In this document: one piece after another, positions 17,246-27,200 of the stretch
Layout of the letters: every line of letters starts with the position of its first letter
Numbering within the stretch: the stretch's first letter is position 1
Assembly (NCBI GenBank): GCA_002344075.1
Contig: DDTM01000034.1
Span: 2,125-48,170, forward strand
DNA length: 46,046 bases
DNA from: Bacteroidetes bacterium UBA2364
Lineage (GTDB): Bacteria; Bacteroidota; Rhodothermia; Rhodothermales; UBA2364
Direction: 5' to 3'
Made by a program: the position numbers and the translations under genes
Notes under the pieces: model-generated
What the model was told of the DNA's origin: nothing
Seen by the model: only the letters and a program-made list of their open reading frames with translations
Database searches by the model: none

Positions 17246-19117
17246 ATGGAGAAAAGCATGAATACATTTGGGTTTACGATACTGGTCGGCATGGTTGTCG
17301 CGGGAATGTCCTCCGGTGTATTAGGACAGGCCGTGCCCGCACCTCCTGTAAACTTTTCCGTAAGAACAGGGGATAAAACCGCCATTATTCGATGGGAATC
17401 GGGAGATCGGACAACACTTGGCTATTATGTCTATTGGTCAACAAATCCCACGGGGCCGTTTACCTCCAGAACATCGGTGATGCAAACCCAGCCCTATTGG
17501 GTGGACACCAGTTTGCCGAATGATAGAACGTATTATTTTGCTATTTCTGCGGTGAACACCAGTTTTACAGAAGGGGAAAAATCGCAACCGATTGCAGTAA
17601 CGCCAAAAGAATTGTCGGATGAAGCCTTTCTGGATTTAATGCAACAAACGGCGTTTGATTTTTTCTGGTATGAGGCCAACCCGGAAAAAGGGTTGATCCG
17701 AGACCGGAGCCAGCGCGGGTCTCATGCCAGTACGGCCAGTGTGGGTTTTGGTCTTCCGGCCATTGCCGTTGGCATTGAGCGAGGGTGGATCACCCGTGAG
17801 GCAGGCCGAAAACGTGTTTTAAATACCCTGCGGTTTTTTGCGGATGTCCCGACGGATCAGCCGTCTAATGGAACTGGATACAAAGGGTTTTATTATCATT
17901 TTCTGAATTTTACAGGTGGATATCGGGAATGGAGTAGCGAACTTTCTACCATTGATACAGCCTTGTTGCTGGCGGGTATTTTGTTTTCCAAGGAATATTT
18001 TTCCGGAAACGACGCCGAAGAGGCCGAAATCCGGTCATTGGCAACAGAAATAAACAACCGTGCAGATTGGAACTGGGCCTCTCCTCGTTCTCCGCGTGTG
18101 TCTCATGGTTGGAAACCAGAAACGGGCCTGCTGCCTTATGACTGGGCTGGATATAGTGAAGCATCCATCTTATACATCATCGGCCTAGGTTCACCCACGC
18201 ATCCCTTGCCAGCATCATCATGGAGTGCATGGACATCTTCCTATGGTTGGCAAACGCATTACGGTCATTCATTCGTCATCTTTCCACCATTGTTTGGGCA
18301 CCAATACTCTCATGTTTTTATTGATTTTAGGGGGATAAAAGACAGTTACATGGCTGCACGAGGGTCCGATTATTTCGAGAATTCACGCCGTGCGACCCTT
18401 GCTCAACGGGCTTATTGCATAGCCAATCCCAAAAAATTTACGGATTATGGGGAGAACCTATGGGGGATCACCGCTTCGGATATTCAGGGAGGATATAAAG
18501 CGCGTGGTGCTCCTCCAGACTGGAGTGACGACGGTACGTTAAATCCTACTGCGCCAGGTGGATCGTTTCCCTTTACACCCACCGAGTCGTTGGCTGCTTT
18601 ACGAGAGATGTATAACCGCTATCGTCCAAATTTGTGGGGCGCTTATGGGCTGAAAGACGCCTTTAATCCTTCCAAAAACTGGTTTGCAAGTGATTTTATA
18701 GGGATTGACCAAGGCCCAATCGTTTTGATGATCGAAAATCACCGGACAGGGTTGATTTGGAAGCACATGATGAAGAGCGAGGTTATTCAGCGTGGGCTTC
18801 GGCGTGCGGGTTTTAAAGGCCCTGGTGTAGGCAATGATTCCGAACTTCCCCCAATAGAGACGGTCCAGGCCAATGGGTATCCCAATCCATTTGTAACCGA
18901 TGTGCGACTCCAGATCGTTTTGGATCAAGATGGAAAAGCGACTTTGGAAGTTTTTGATGTGCAAGGGCGACAGGTACACCGGGAAGAAAAATATGTAGAA
19001 CGCGGAGAACAGCATTGGTTGTTAAATGGTGCCGACTGGCCAAGTGGGGTGTACTTAGTGAGGATTCGGCATAATGGAAAAGAAACGTTTTCGCGGGTGA
19101 TCCGCCAAAGTGATTGA
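17246..19117 (+). CDS. T9SS-exported GH144 beta-1,2-glucanase with fn3 domain
   Basis: A 623-aa exported enzyme of glycoside hydrolase family 144 (Pfam 'glycoamylase' fold). Characterised GH144 members are endo-beta-1,2-glucanases or an exo-acting sophorohydrolase. Domains: signal peptide (1-28, 'SSGVLGQ'), fn3-like module (about 30-122), GH144 (alpha/alpha)6 barrel (about 125-530) and a T9SS sorting domain (about 545-623, 'GYPNPFVTDVRLQIVL', 'VFDVQGRQV'). Family landmarks include 'FDFFWYEANPEKGLIRDRS', 'GYKGFYYHF', 'ELSTIDTALLLAG', 'FGHQYSHVFIDFRG', 'GSDYFENSRRAT' and 'FIGIDQGPIVLMIENHRTG'. ATG 17246 is chosen because it gives a clean signal peptide and follows AAGGGAAG; the longer frame from 17144 would overlap the PorV/Q gene. 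It probably cuts polymer outside the cell. Endo versus exo action cannot be read from sequence. Confidence 0.88.
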   Translation: MEKSMNTFGFTILVGMVVAGMSSGVLGQAVPAPPVNFSVRTGDKTAIIRWESGDRTTLGYYVYWSTNPTGPFTSRTSVMQTQPYWVDTSLPNDRTYYFAISAVNTSFTEGEKSQPIAVTPKELSDEAFLDLMQQTAFDFFWYEANPEKGLIRDRSQRGSHASTASVGFGLPAIAVGIERGWITREAGRKRVLNTLRFFADVPTDQPSNGTGYKGFYYHFLNFTGGYREWSSELSTIDTALLLAGILFSKEYFSGNDAEEAEIRSLATEINNRADWNWASPRSPRVSHGWKPETGLLPYDWAGYSEASILYIIGLGSPTHPLPASSWSAWTSSYGWQTHYGHSFVIFPPLFGHQYSHVFIDFRGIKDSYMAARGSDYFENSRRATLAQRAYCIANPKKFTDYGENLWGITASDIQGGYKARGAPPDWSDDGTLNPTAPGGSFPFTPTESLAALREMYNRYRPNLWGAYGLKDAFNPSKNWFASDFIGIDQGPIVLMIENHRTGLIWKHMMKSEVIQRGLRRAGFKGPGVGNDSELPPIETVQANGYPNPFVTDVRLQIVLDQDGKATLEVFDVQGRQVHREEKYVERGEQHWLLNGADWPSGVYLVRIRHNGKETFSRVIRQSD

Positions 19118-19134
19118 TTTAAATATCTAAAAAA

Positions 19135-21222
19135 ATGATGCTACGCAGTGGTTTGTTGTTGCTTTTTGTGCTGCTTGCAGGTTGTTCGCCGAAACCGCGT
19201 CCCAACCTCATAATGCCTTCCTCCGGCGATGAAGCGTTTTTAGACGAGGTACAACAGCGCACTTTTAACTGGTTCTGGGAAACCACCAATCCGCAAAATG
19301 GTTTGGTTCCGGATCGTTGGCCCACCGAGTCTTTTTCGAGTGTTGCTGCGGTTGGCTTTGGTCTGACGGCCTATCCTATTGGTGTAGAACGTGGTTGGAT
19401 CTCCCGTAAACAAGCCATAGACCGGACGCTGGCAACACTAAGGTTTTTCTGGAAAGCGCCACAAAGTCCGGCAGGCTTAAAACAAACGGGATATAAGGGC
19501 TTTTATTATCATTTTTTAGACATGAAAACCGGAGAACGTTTCCGGAATGTAGAACTATCTAGCATAGATACGGCCTGGCTAATGTCTGGCGTATTGTTTG
19601 CGCAGAGCTATTTTGATCAAAACAACCCACAGGAAATACAAATTCGGGCATATGCCGATTCGCTCTACCGCCGTGTCGAGTGGGACTGGATGCATGTTCG
19701 CGGGGGCTTAATGGCGATGGGTTGGTATCCAGAGTCTGGTTTACATACGCACGATTATCGGGGCTATGATGAGGCCATGATGCCTTACATTCTGGGTTTG
19801 GGTTCTCCGACCTTTCCTTTTCGGGATGATGCTTGGGATGCTTACACGTCTTCTTATCAGTGGCAATCGTTCTATGGACAGGAACACGTTAATTTTTCTC
19901 CGCTATTTGGCCACCAATACACACAAATGTACTTGCCGTTGAAAGGTATTCAGGATGCGTTTATGCGTGCTAAAGGCATAGATTATTTTGAAAACTCGCG
20001 CAGGGCCACCTTAAGCCAATATGCTTATGCGGTTGCCAATCCAAACGGCTGGAAAGATTATAGTGCAGAAATTTGGGGGCTTACTGCCTGTGATGGCCCC
20101 TTAGATATTGAGCGGGAATTTAATGGTAAAATGAGGCGTTTTCAAACCTATACGGCACGGGGAGCAAGCGCAGGGTATGTGCTGGACGACGGAACATTGT
20201 CTCCTACTGCGGTTGGTGGTTCGTTACCTTTCGCGCCAGAAATTACAATTCCTACATTAAAAGCCATGACCTCCCGATATGGCGAGTCCCTTTATAGTAA
20301 ATATGGTTTTTTGGATGCCTTTAATCCTTCTTTTACATTTACCGATATAAAGCCACAGCATGGGCGTGTTGTTCCGGAGAAAGGATGGTTTGATACGGAT
20401 TATCTGGGCATAGACCAAGGTCCAATTTTGGTGATGATTGAAAATTACCGAACGGGTTTGGTATGGAAAACCATGCAGAAAAACCCCTACATCCGGAAAG
20501 GATTGGAGCGGGCTGGCTTTAGGGGCGGTTGGTTGAGAAACGTACCCGCCGTACAATCCACACCAAGCCAATGGACTCCCGAACGCATGCCAGATGTACA
20601 GACCTCGCCCAAGTTCAAACGTCTGGTGGTAATGGGGTCTTCTACCGCCGAAGGGGTAGGACCAAAAGTTTGGGAAAATACTTGGGTTAACCGATTACGC
20701 AGCATGGTTGAGCCAACAGGCAAAATCCATGTTTTCAATATCGCCCGGAGTGCATATACAACGTTTCACCTGCTTCCAACTGGGCATCCAAAGGTTCATA
20801 ATAGGCCGGAACCGGATGTGGAGCGCAATATCAGCAAAGCCCTCAGCCTAAATCCAGATGGCATCATCATAAACTTACCGTCTAACGACACTGCTGCTGG
20901 TTACGGCTTGGAGGCGCAAATGCTAAATTTTGAAGCCATTTTGGCACATACAAAGGAAAAAGGTATTGGGGTGTGGATTACCACCACGCAGCCACGTAAC
21001 CTGACGGAAGAAAAACGTGCAGAATTGATGCAGGTTCGAGACCAGTTGAAACTTCGCTATGGTGATGGGGTGATTGATTTTTGGCACGAAGTGGCTCTGG
21101 AAGACGGAAAAATTAGCCCTAGATATGACGCTGGTGATCAGATTCATCTCAATGATGCTGCACATGATTTGTTTTTTAAACGTGTTGAAGCCGCATTGCG
21201 ACGTTGGTTGGCACAAAAATAA
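19135..21222 (+). CDS. lipoprotein GH144 beta-1,2-glucanase fused to SGNH esterase domain
   Basis: A 695-aa lipoprotein (signal then lipobox LLAGC, Cys17). Residues about 27-465 are a second GH144 domain, clearly paralogous to the upstream one ('EVQQRTFNWFWETTNPQNGLVPDR' split as QQRTFNWFWE and GLVPDR; 'GYKGFYYHF', 'ELSSIDTAWLMSG', 'IDYFENSRRATLSQ', 'YLGIDQGPILVMIENYRTG'). Residues about 490-695 are an SGNH/GDSL hydrolase: block I 'VVMGSSTAEG' with the likely nucleophile Ser503, block III 'NLPSNDTA' (Asn584), and block V 'DQIHLND' with Asp668 and His671. The fusion suggests one protein both cleaves a beta-1,2-glucan and removes an acyl substituent such as succinyl or acetyl. It should be anchored in the periplasm or outer membrane. 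It starts 17 bases after the first GH144 gene. Confidence 0.87.
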   Translation: MMLRSGLLLLFVLLAGCSPKPRPNLIMPSSGDEAFLDEVQQRTFNWFWETTNPQNGLVPDRWPTESFSSVAAVGFGLTAYPIGVERGWISRKQAIDRTLATLRFFWKAPQSPAGLKQTGYKGFYYHFLDMKTGERFRNVELSSIDTAWLMSGVLFAQSYFDQNNPQEIQIRAYADSLYRRVEWDWMHVRGGLMAMGWYPESGLHTHDYRGYDEAMMPYILGLGSPTFPFRDDAWDAYTSSYQWQSFYGQEHVNFSPLFGHQYTQMYLPLKGIQDAFMRAKGIDYFENSRRATLSQYAYAVANPNGWKDYSAEIWGLTACDGPLDIEREFNGKMRRFQTYTARGASAGYVLDDGTLSPTAVGGSLPFAPEITIPTLKAMTSRYGESLYSKYGFLDAFNPSFTFTDIKPQHGRVVPEKGWFDTDYLGIDQGPILVMIENYRTGLVWKTMQKNPYIRKGLERAGFRGGWLRNVPAVQSTPSQWTPERMPDVQTSPKFKRLVVMGSSTAEGVGPKVWENTWVNRLRSMVEPTGKIHVFNIARSAYTTFHLLPTGHPKVHNRPEPDVERNISKALSLNPDGIIINLPSNDTAAGYGLEAQMLNFEAILAHTKEKGIGVWITTTQPRNLTEEKRAELMQVRDQLKLRYGDGVIDFWHEVALEDGKISPRYDAGDQIHLNDAAHDLFFKRVEAALRRWLAQK

Positions 21223-21252
21223 CCTTTTTAATTTCGTTATTACCTTTCCTGT

Positions 21253-22521
21253 ATGTACCGTTTTATGTTCCTGTTTTTGGCCTTAATGACCGGATGTACC
21301 AACCAAATGGATTCTCGGAAGGAAATCCGCATTTGGGCAATGGGCAAAGAAGGCGAGGTTTTGGGAACGTTGGTACCAGCCTTTGAGCGGTTACACCCCG
21401 ATATAAAGGTGCGTGTACAGGCCTTGCCTTGGACAGCAGCCCATGAAAAACTTTTGACCGCATTTGCGGGGGAATCGTTACCAGATTTGTGCCAGTTGGG
21501 GAATACCTGGATGCCTGAGTTTACGGCGCTGAATGCCTTAGAAGAATTGACTCCTTGGATCACCCAAAGCAAGGTCGTGCAGGCAAAAGATTATTTTAGG
21601 GGCATTTGGGCCTCCAATGTTTTTGATAACCAAGTATTCGGTATTCCTTGGTATGTGGATACGCGGCTGCTTTTTTACCGGAAAGACCTCCTCGAAAAAG
21701 CGGGATACACATCACCGCCCCAAACTTGGCATGAATGGAAAACAGCCATGCAGCAGATCAAAAAGCAAGTGGGGCCAGACAAATATGCGGTATTGCTGCC
21801 TTTAAACGAGTTTGAGCCCCCTATTATTTTTGCACTTCAACAGCCCGAAGAAATGCTTCGTGAAAATGGGACGCGGGGGAATTTTCAAAGTAGAAGTTTC
21901 AAAAAAGCATATGGGTACTATCTTGATTTGTTCCGTAGCCAGCTATCGCCCAGTGTAGGCAATCAGGAAATATCCAATGTTTGGCAGGAGTTTGGACGTG
22001 GGTATTTTTCTTTTTATATCACCGGTCCTTGGAACGTTAGTGAATTTAAAGCACGGCTTCCCCAATCCCTACAACCTGCTTGGGCAACTGCCCCGATGCC
22101 GGCCCCAGAGGTTGGACAAGCACCTAATTCGATGGCTGGAGGCGCCAGTTTGGTTATCTTTAAGGCTTCAAAACGGAAAGCCGAAGCTTGGGCCTTTTTG
22201 GAATACCTCTCGCGCCCAGAAGTGCAAATCCGTTTTAATGAATTGACGGGCGACCTGCCGCCGCGCCTATCCGCTTGGCAAAATCCCAAATTAGCCGACG
22301 ATCCGTACATGCGGGCGTTCCGGCAACAATTGGAATTTACACGCCCAACCCCGAAAGTGCCGGAATGGGAGCGTATTGCGACCGAGTTGCGTCTGACCAC
22401 CGAAGTGGTTTTGAGTGGTAGAAAAAGTATCGAGATTGCCTTAAAAGAGTTAGATACCACTACCGACCGCATCCTTGAAAAACGCCGCTGGATGATGGCC
22501 CAAAACCGAGCAATGCCATGA
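21253..22521 (+). CDS. ABC sugar transporter, solute-binding lipoprotein
   Basis: A 422-aa family 1 extracellular solute-binding protein (MalE/UgpB type). The signal ends in a lipobox (ALMTGC, Cys15), so it is lipid-anchored, unusual for a free periplasmic binding protein but common in this lineage. Typical features are 'EIRIWAMGKEGEVLGTLVPAFERLHPDIKV' (strand-helix start, here split as EIRIWAMGKEG and FERLHPDIKV), 'LPDLCQLGNTW', 'GIPWYVDTRLLFYRKDLLEKAG' and 'KAEAWAFLEYLSRPEVQ'. It shares an ATGA overlap with the first permease gene. Its position after the two GH144 enzymes suggests it captures sophoro-oligosaccharides in the periplasm. Confidence 0.92.
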   Translation: MYRFMFLFLALMTGCTNQMDSRKEIRIWAMGKEGEVLGTLVPAFERLHPDIKVRVQALPWTAAHEKLLTAFAGESLPDLCQLGNTWMPEFTALNALEELTPWITQSKVVQAKDYFRGIWASNVFDNQVFGIPWYVDTRLLFYRKDLLEKAGYTSPPQTWHEWKTAMQQIKKQVGPDKYAVLLPLNEFEPPIIFALQQPEEMLRENGTRGNFQSRSFKKAYGYYLDLFRSQLSPSVGNQEISNVWQEFGRGYFSFYITGPWNVSEFKARLPQSLQPAWATAPMPAPEVGQAPNSMAGGASLVIFKASKRKAEAWAFLEYLSRPEVQIRFNELTGDLPPRLSAWQNPKLADDPYMRAFRQQLEFTRPTPKVPEWERIATELRLTTEVVLSGRKSIEIALKELDTTTDRILEKRRWMMAQNRAMP

Positions 22522-23414
22522 ATACGCCTGCACTCCCCATTGGAACCGTGCGTGCTGCATGGTTTTTTGTAGCGCCTGCATTGCTCCTGATCGTGGTCTT
22601 TTTCTTTGTGCCCGTTTTGGCTGCTTTTTGTCTGAGCTTCACCGATTTCGATATCTATGCTCTGGCAAACCCCGATCATTTACGAGTAGTAGGTCTTAAA
22701 AACTATCAAGAACTGCTTGCCTCCGATGATTTTTGGAAAGCAATCGGGAATACATTCTATTTTGTCTTGGTCGGAGGCCCGCTCTCGGTGGGCATATCCT
22801 TGGGGACTGCTTTGTTGTTGCAATCTAAGGTGGTTCGGTTTAAATCATTTTTTAGGACTGTTTTTTTTGCTCCTGTGGTCACCACAATTGTGGCCGTAGC
22901 AGTCGTTTGGCGTTATCTCTATCATACCAAATACGGTTTTCTAAACTACATCCTTCATTTTTTAGGAATTAATCCGGTGGATTGGCTGGGAGATCCTGCC
23001 TGGGCTATGCCTGCGATTATCCTGATGGCGGTTTGGAAAGGCTTCGGCTACAATATGGTTATTTTTATTGCTGGGCTACAAAACATACCTGATGAATTGT
23101 ACGAGTCGGCTCGGATTGATGGGGCTGGGGCTTGGCAGCAATTTTGGCATGTCACGTTACCCATGCTTGCTCCTACCTTTTTATTTGTGGGACTGATGAC
23201 GATGATCGGTTATTTCCAGTTGTTTGCCGAACCTTACGTGATGACGCTGGGTGGGCCACTCCAAAGCACCGTAAGCATTGTGTATCTAATGTATGAACAA
23301 GGTTTTAAGTGGTGGAATCTGGGGTACGCCGCCGCTGTTGCATTTGTCTTGTTTGCTATTATGCTGGTTGCAACCCTCATCCAATTTCGGCTTCAGAAAA
23401 CCGATGCCTCCTAA
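22518..23414 (+). CDS. ABC sugar transporter permease, MalF/UgpA type
   Basis: A 298-aa inner-membrane permease with about six hydrophobic helices. The first begins near residue 10 ('AWFFVAPALLLIVVFFFVPV'). The EAA loop that docks with the ATPase is seen as 'LYESARIDGAGAWQQFWHVT' near residues 194-213. Its length is typical for the short MalF-like proteins of oligosaccharide importers. Translation is coupled to the binding-protein gene (ATGA overlap) and the second permease starts 21 bases on. No ATPase gene is present in the cluster, so the importer must borrow a shared MsmK/MalK-like ATPase encoded elsewhere. Confidence 0.94.
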   Translation: MNTPALPIGTVRAAWFFVAPALLLIVVFFFVPVLAAFCLSFTDFDIYALANPDHLRVVGLKNYQELLASDDFWKAIGNTFYFVLVGGPLSVGISLGTALLLQSKVVRFKSFFRTVFFAPVVTTIVAVAVVWRYLYHTKYGFLNYILHFLGINPVDWLGDPAWAMPAIILMAVWKGFGYNMVIFIAGLQNIPDELYESARIDGAGAWQQFWHVTLPMLAPTFLFVGLMTMIGYFQLFAEPYVMTLGGPLQSTVSIVYLMYEQGFKWWNLGYAAAVAFVLFAIMLVATLIQFRLQKTDAS

Positions 23415-23435
23415 GTGATTAATGAATAAATACCC

Positions 23436-24257
23436 ATGAAACATCGGCTCAATTCTTGGTTGGTAAATGGCAGTTTATGGCTTTTTGCCTTGTTAACAGC
23501 CTTTCCTTTGGTTTGGATGGTCTCTGTTTCATTTATGCAAACGGGCGAGGCTGGGGCATACCCGCCACCCCTCTTTCCCCAATCCCCAACCTTGACGCAA
23601 TATGAATCCCTTTTCGAGCGGATGGAAATGGGACGATATTTTCTGAATAGTTTCCTGTTGGCGACCAGCATCACGCTGCTCTCGTTACTTTTAAACGCTA
23701 TGGCGGGTTATGCCTTTGCCAAATTACCGTTTTCTGGAAAAGAGCGTCTGTTTAAAACCCTTTTGGCAGCACTCGTCATTCCAGCACAAGTGGCCATGTT
23801 ACCGCTATTCCTTATGATGAAATACCTCGGCTTGGTAAATACCTATCTCGGTGTGATGATTCCGGGAATGGCCAGTATTTTTGGGATTTTCCTCGTCCGG
23901 CAATATGCACTTTCGGTTCCCAATGAGTTAATAGAAGCCGCTCGGATAGATGGCGCGGGTGAGTTCCGTACCTTCTGGTCGGTGATCATACCACTCCTCC
24001 GGCCCATATTGGTGACCTTGGCGCTATTTACGTTTATGGGGACGTGGAATGACTTTATGTGGCCATTGATTTTGATGACCGATGCGCAGAATTATACGCT
24101 ACCGGTGGCATTGGCAGCCCTTTCTCGTGAACACGTTCAGGACAATGAGATGATGATGGCGGGTGCTGTGATGACGGTTCTGCCTGTATTAATCGTTTTT
24201 CTGGTGCTACAAAAACAATATATCAAAGGCATCATGATGGGAGGGGTAAAAGGATGA
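23436..24257 (+). CDS. ABC sugar transporter permease, MalG/UgpE type
   Basis: A 273-aa second permease with about six hydrophobic helices and the EAA loop 'LIEAARIDGAGEFRTFWSVI' near residues 167-186. The C-terminal 'KQYIKGIMMGGVKG' is the typical MalG-type ending. It pairs with the preceding permease to form the heterodimeric channel of an oligosaccharide importer. Its stop codon overlaps the start of the next gene (ATGA), linking the importer to the discoidin/(alpha/alpha)6 protein. Confidence 0.94.
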   Translation: MKHRLNSWLVNGSLWLFALLTAFPLVWMVSVSFMQTGEAGAYPPPLFPQSPTLTQYESLFERMEMGRYFLNSFLLATSITLLSLLLNAMAGYAFAKLPFSGKERLFKTLLAALVIPAQVAMLPLFLMMKYLGLVNTYLGVMIPGMASIFGIFLVRQYALSVPNELIEAARIDGAGEFRTFWSVIIPLLRPILVTLALFTFMGTWNDFMWPLILMTDAQNYTLPVALAALSREHVQDNEMMMAGAVMTVLPVLIVFLVLQKQYIKGIMMGGVKG

Positions 24258-27200
24258 AATATAAAATCTTATGGTATTGGCTGTGCTTCTTTTCGGGGCC
24301 GTACAGCTTAGCCCAATCAGGGGTTTTGACCATAGAGAATGGATCCGATGCGGCTTTGTGGCAAACTGCTCCAACAGAAGGGGTGGACTTACACATAACC
24401 GAATCGGACGGAGAAAACGGCCATTCCATTCGCATAGATTACAATTTTAACGGGAAGGGTGGATGGGCTGCTGCGGTAAAACCTGTCCGTCTTGTCTTGC
24501 CGGAAAATTTTGTTCTGAGCTATCGCGTAAGGGGCGAAACACCATTGAATAAACTTGAAATTAAACTCCAACAAGATGCTAACGTTTGGTGGTATGTACA
24601 ACCTTCCTTCAATATGCCTGAAAAATGGACAGAACAGCGTATTAAGCGCCGGAAAATCAGTTTTGCATGGGGGCCGGAGTCTAAACGGCCATTGGAGATG
24701 TTGAGTGCGTTTGAGTTTACTATTGTTGCGGAGAAAGGTGGAAAAGGAACTATTTGGTTGGACGATATTCGGATTGAGCCGCGTGCGCCCGATGCGCCCT
24801 ACACCCTAACGCCAATCATTACCACTTCTTCCGGATCAGGTCAGGGTGTTCTGTCAAAAAGTAGGGTTTGGTCTCCCAAAATGGGTTCATCGCAATGGTT
24901 GACGATAGATTTTGGTACCTACCGTGAGTTGGGCGGGGTGACATTGGATTGGGCATCGGGTGGAACACGTTATCAGGTGGCTGCATCCGATGATGGTAAG
25001 CAATGGCGTAATCTGATGACGGTTCAAAACGGAGATGGTGGCTACGATGCCCTATATCTGCCCGAAACTGAGGTGAGATTTATTCGCCTGACTTGCTTTT
25101 CGGTATGTGTATTAAGGCAGTTTCAAATAGAAGAAGTTTCTTTTTCTACCACGCCATCTGCCTATATCGCACAGGTGGCTTCAAGAGCGCCAGAAGGCCA
25201 CTTTCCACTCTATTTTTTGCAGAAACTAACGTATTGGACGGTTTGGGGTGCTCCTCATCACATGAACGAGGGGTTAATGAGTGAACATGGCATCGTGGAA
25301 TTAGAGAAAGGTGGCCCTTCGTTTGAACCATTTGTGATGATGGACGGCAAACTGTGGTCATGGGCCAATGCCACACATGAGGTCGCGCTCGAAAATGGGT
25401 ATCTTCCTATCCCAAATGTTACCCGGATGATGGGGCAACTTGAACTTAAGGTAACAGCTTGGGCCAATCAAGAAGGGTTTGTTGTGCAGTATAAATTACA
25501 TAATCATAGCAAAAAAAAGAAAACTGGATATTTATACCTCGCGGTTCGTCCCTTCCAAGTAAATCCTACGTCTCAATTTCTGAATACACCCGGTGGCTTT
25601 GCACCAATCACATCTCTTTCGTTGGGGCAACGCCTACAACTGAACCAAACGACGTTTACGACAACGCCGGTGCCCGAAATGGCATGGGTAACCCGTATGA
25701 GTGAGGGCGATCTGATCGCACAAATGACACAAGGTAGATCTACCAGAAAACAGGCGATAAAAGACTCACTGGGTTTTGCCTCCGGAGCCATGCAGTACGC
25801 AATGAAGCTGATGCCCGGTGCTTCCCAAACGGTGGTATTATATTATGGTACTTCGGGTGGGGTTTTAGAACAAGCGAAAACAGAATGGCGTCACTTGATT
25901 GAGCGCTTCGATTTGGTCGTTCCCGGAGAAGAAGCACTAACCCAGTCTATCAAAGCCAATCTTGGGTATGTATTGGTCAACCAAGACGAAAATGCCATCC
26001 AGCCGGGATCTCGAAGTTACGAACGCAGTTGGATTCGGGATGGTTCGCTAACTTCTGCGGCGTTGTTGCGCTTAGGGCACGCCGATACGGTTCGGGAATA
26101 CCTTCTATGGTATGCCCGTTTCTTGTTTGATAATGGCAAAGTCCCTTGCTGTGTGGACTATCGAGGGCCAGATCCGGTACCAGAAAACGATAGTCATGGG
26201 CAATTTATCTATTTGGTGGCAGAATATTTCCGTTTTACCAACGATCAGGTAACCTTGCGTCAAGTTTGGCCACAGGTTCAAAATGCGGTGCGTTATATGG
26301 AAGAGTTGCGCCACCTGAGGCGCACGCCGGAATATCAAACCCCCAAAAAAAAGCCCTATTTCGGCCTCCTCCCCGAATCTATCAGTCATGAAGGCTATTC
26401 CGACCACCCGCGTCACTCGTTCTGGGATTATTTTTTTGCCATTCGAGGGTATAAAGATGCAACCTATCTTGCCGAAGCGCTGGGCGAAAAAGAGACCGCT
26501 GAAAGATTTAAGGCATTTCAGGATGAATTCACGCAGGATGTCCACGCCGCAATTCGGGCCACAATGGCGCTACACCAGATAGATTACCTGCCGGGTTGTG
26601 TGGAATTGGGGGATTTTGATGCCACTTCTACCACTGTGGGCATAACACCCGCCGAAGAGATGGCACGTTTTCCGGAAGGCGCTTTAGAGAAAACATTTGA
26701 ACGATATTGGGAATTTGCCGAGAACCGACGTTCCGGAAAAAAAGCGTGGGAAAATTATACACCATATGAGTGGCGGACGGTTGGGGCGCTCCTAAGGTTA
26801 GGCTGGAAAGAACGCGCCCATACCATGAGCCGTTATTTCTTCTCCCATCAGCGTCCCGCAGCTTGGCGCCATTGGGCCGAAGTGATCTGGCGGGAGGAAC
26901 GTACCCCGAAATTCATTGGCGACATGCCGCATACATGGGTCGGGTCGGATTTTATCCGCGCCATCCTTTCCTTTTTTGCATATGAGCGCGAGGATGATCA
27001 GACATTGGTAATTGGGGCCGGACTTCTGCCGGAGTGGTTGGAAAAGGGCCAAGGCGTTAGGGTGAAAAATATCGGCACGTGGTGGGGTAGCCTTTCCTAT
27101 AACGCTTCTCGCAAAGGCGGAACCACCACCATTCAGTTATTGGGTAGCCTAAAAGTCCCTCAAGGAGGTATTGAAGTTCATATACCGGACCCTAACCCCA

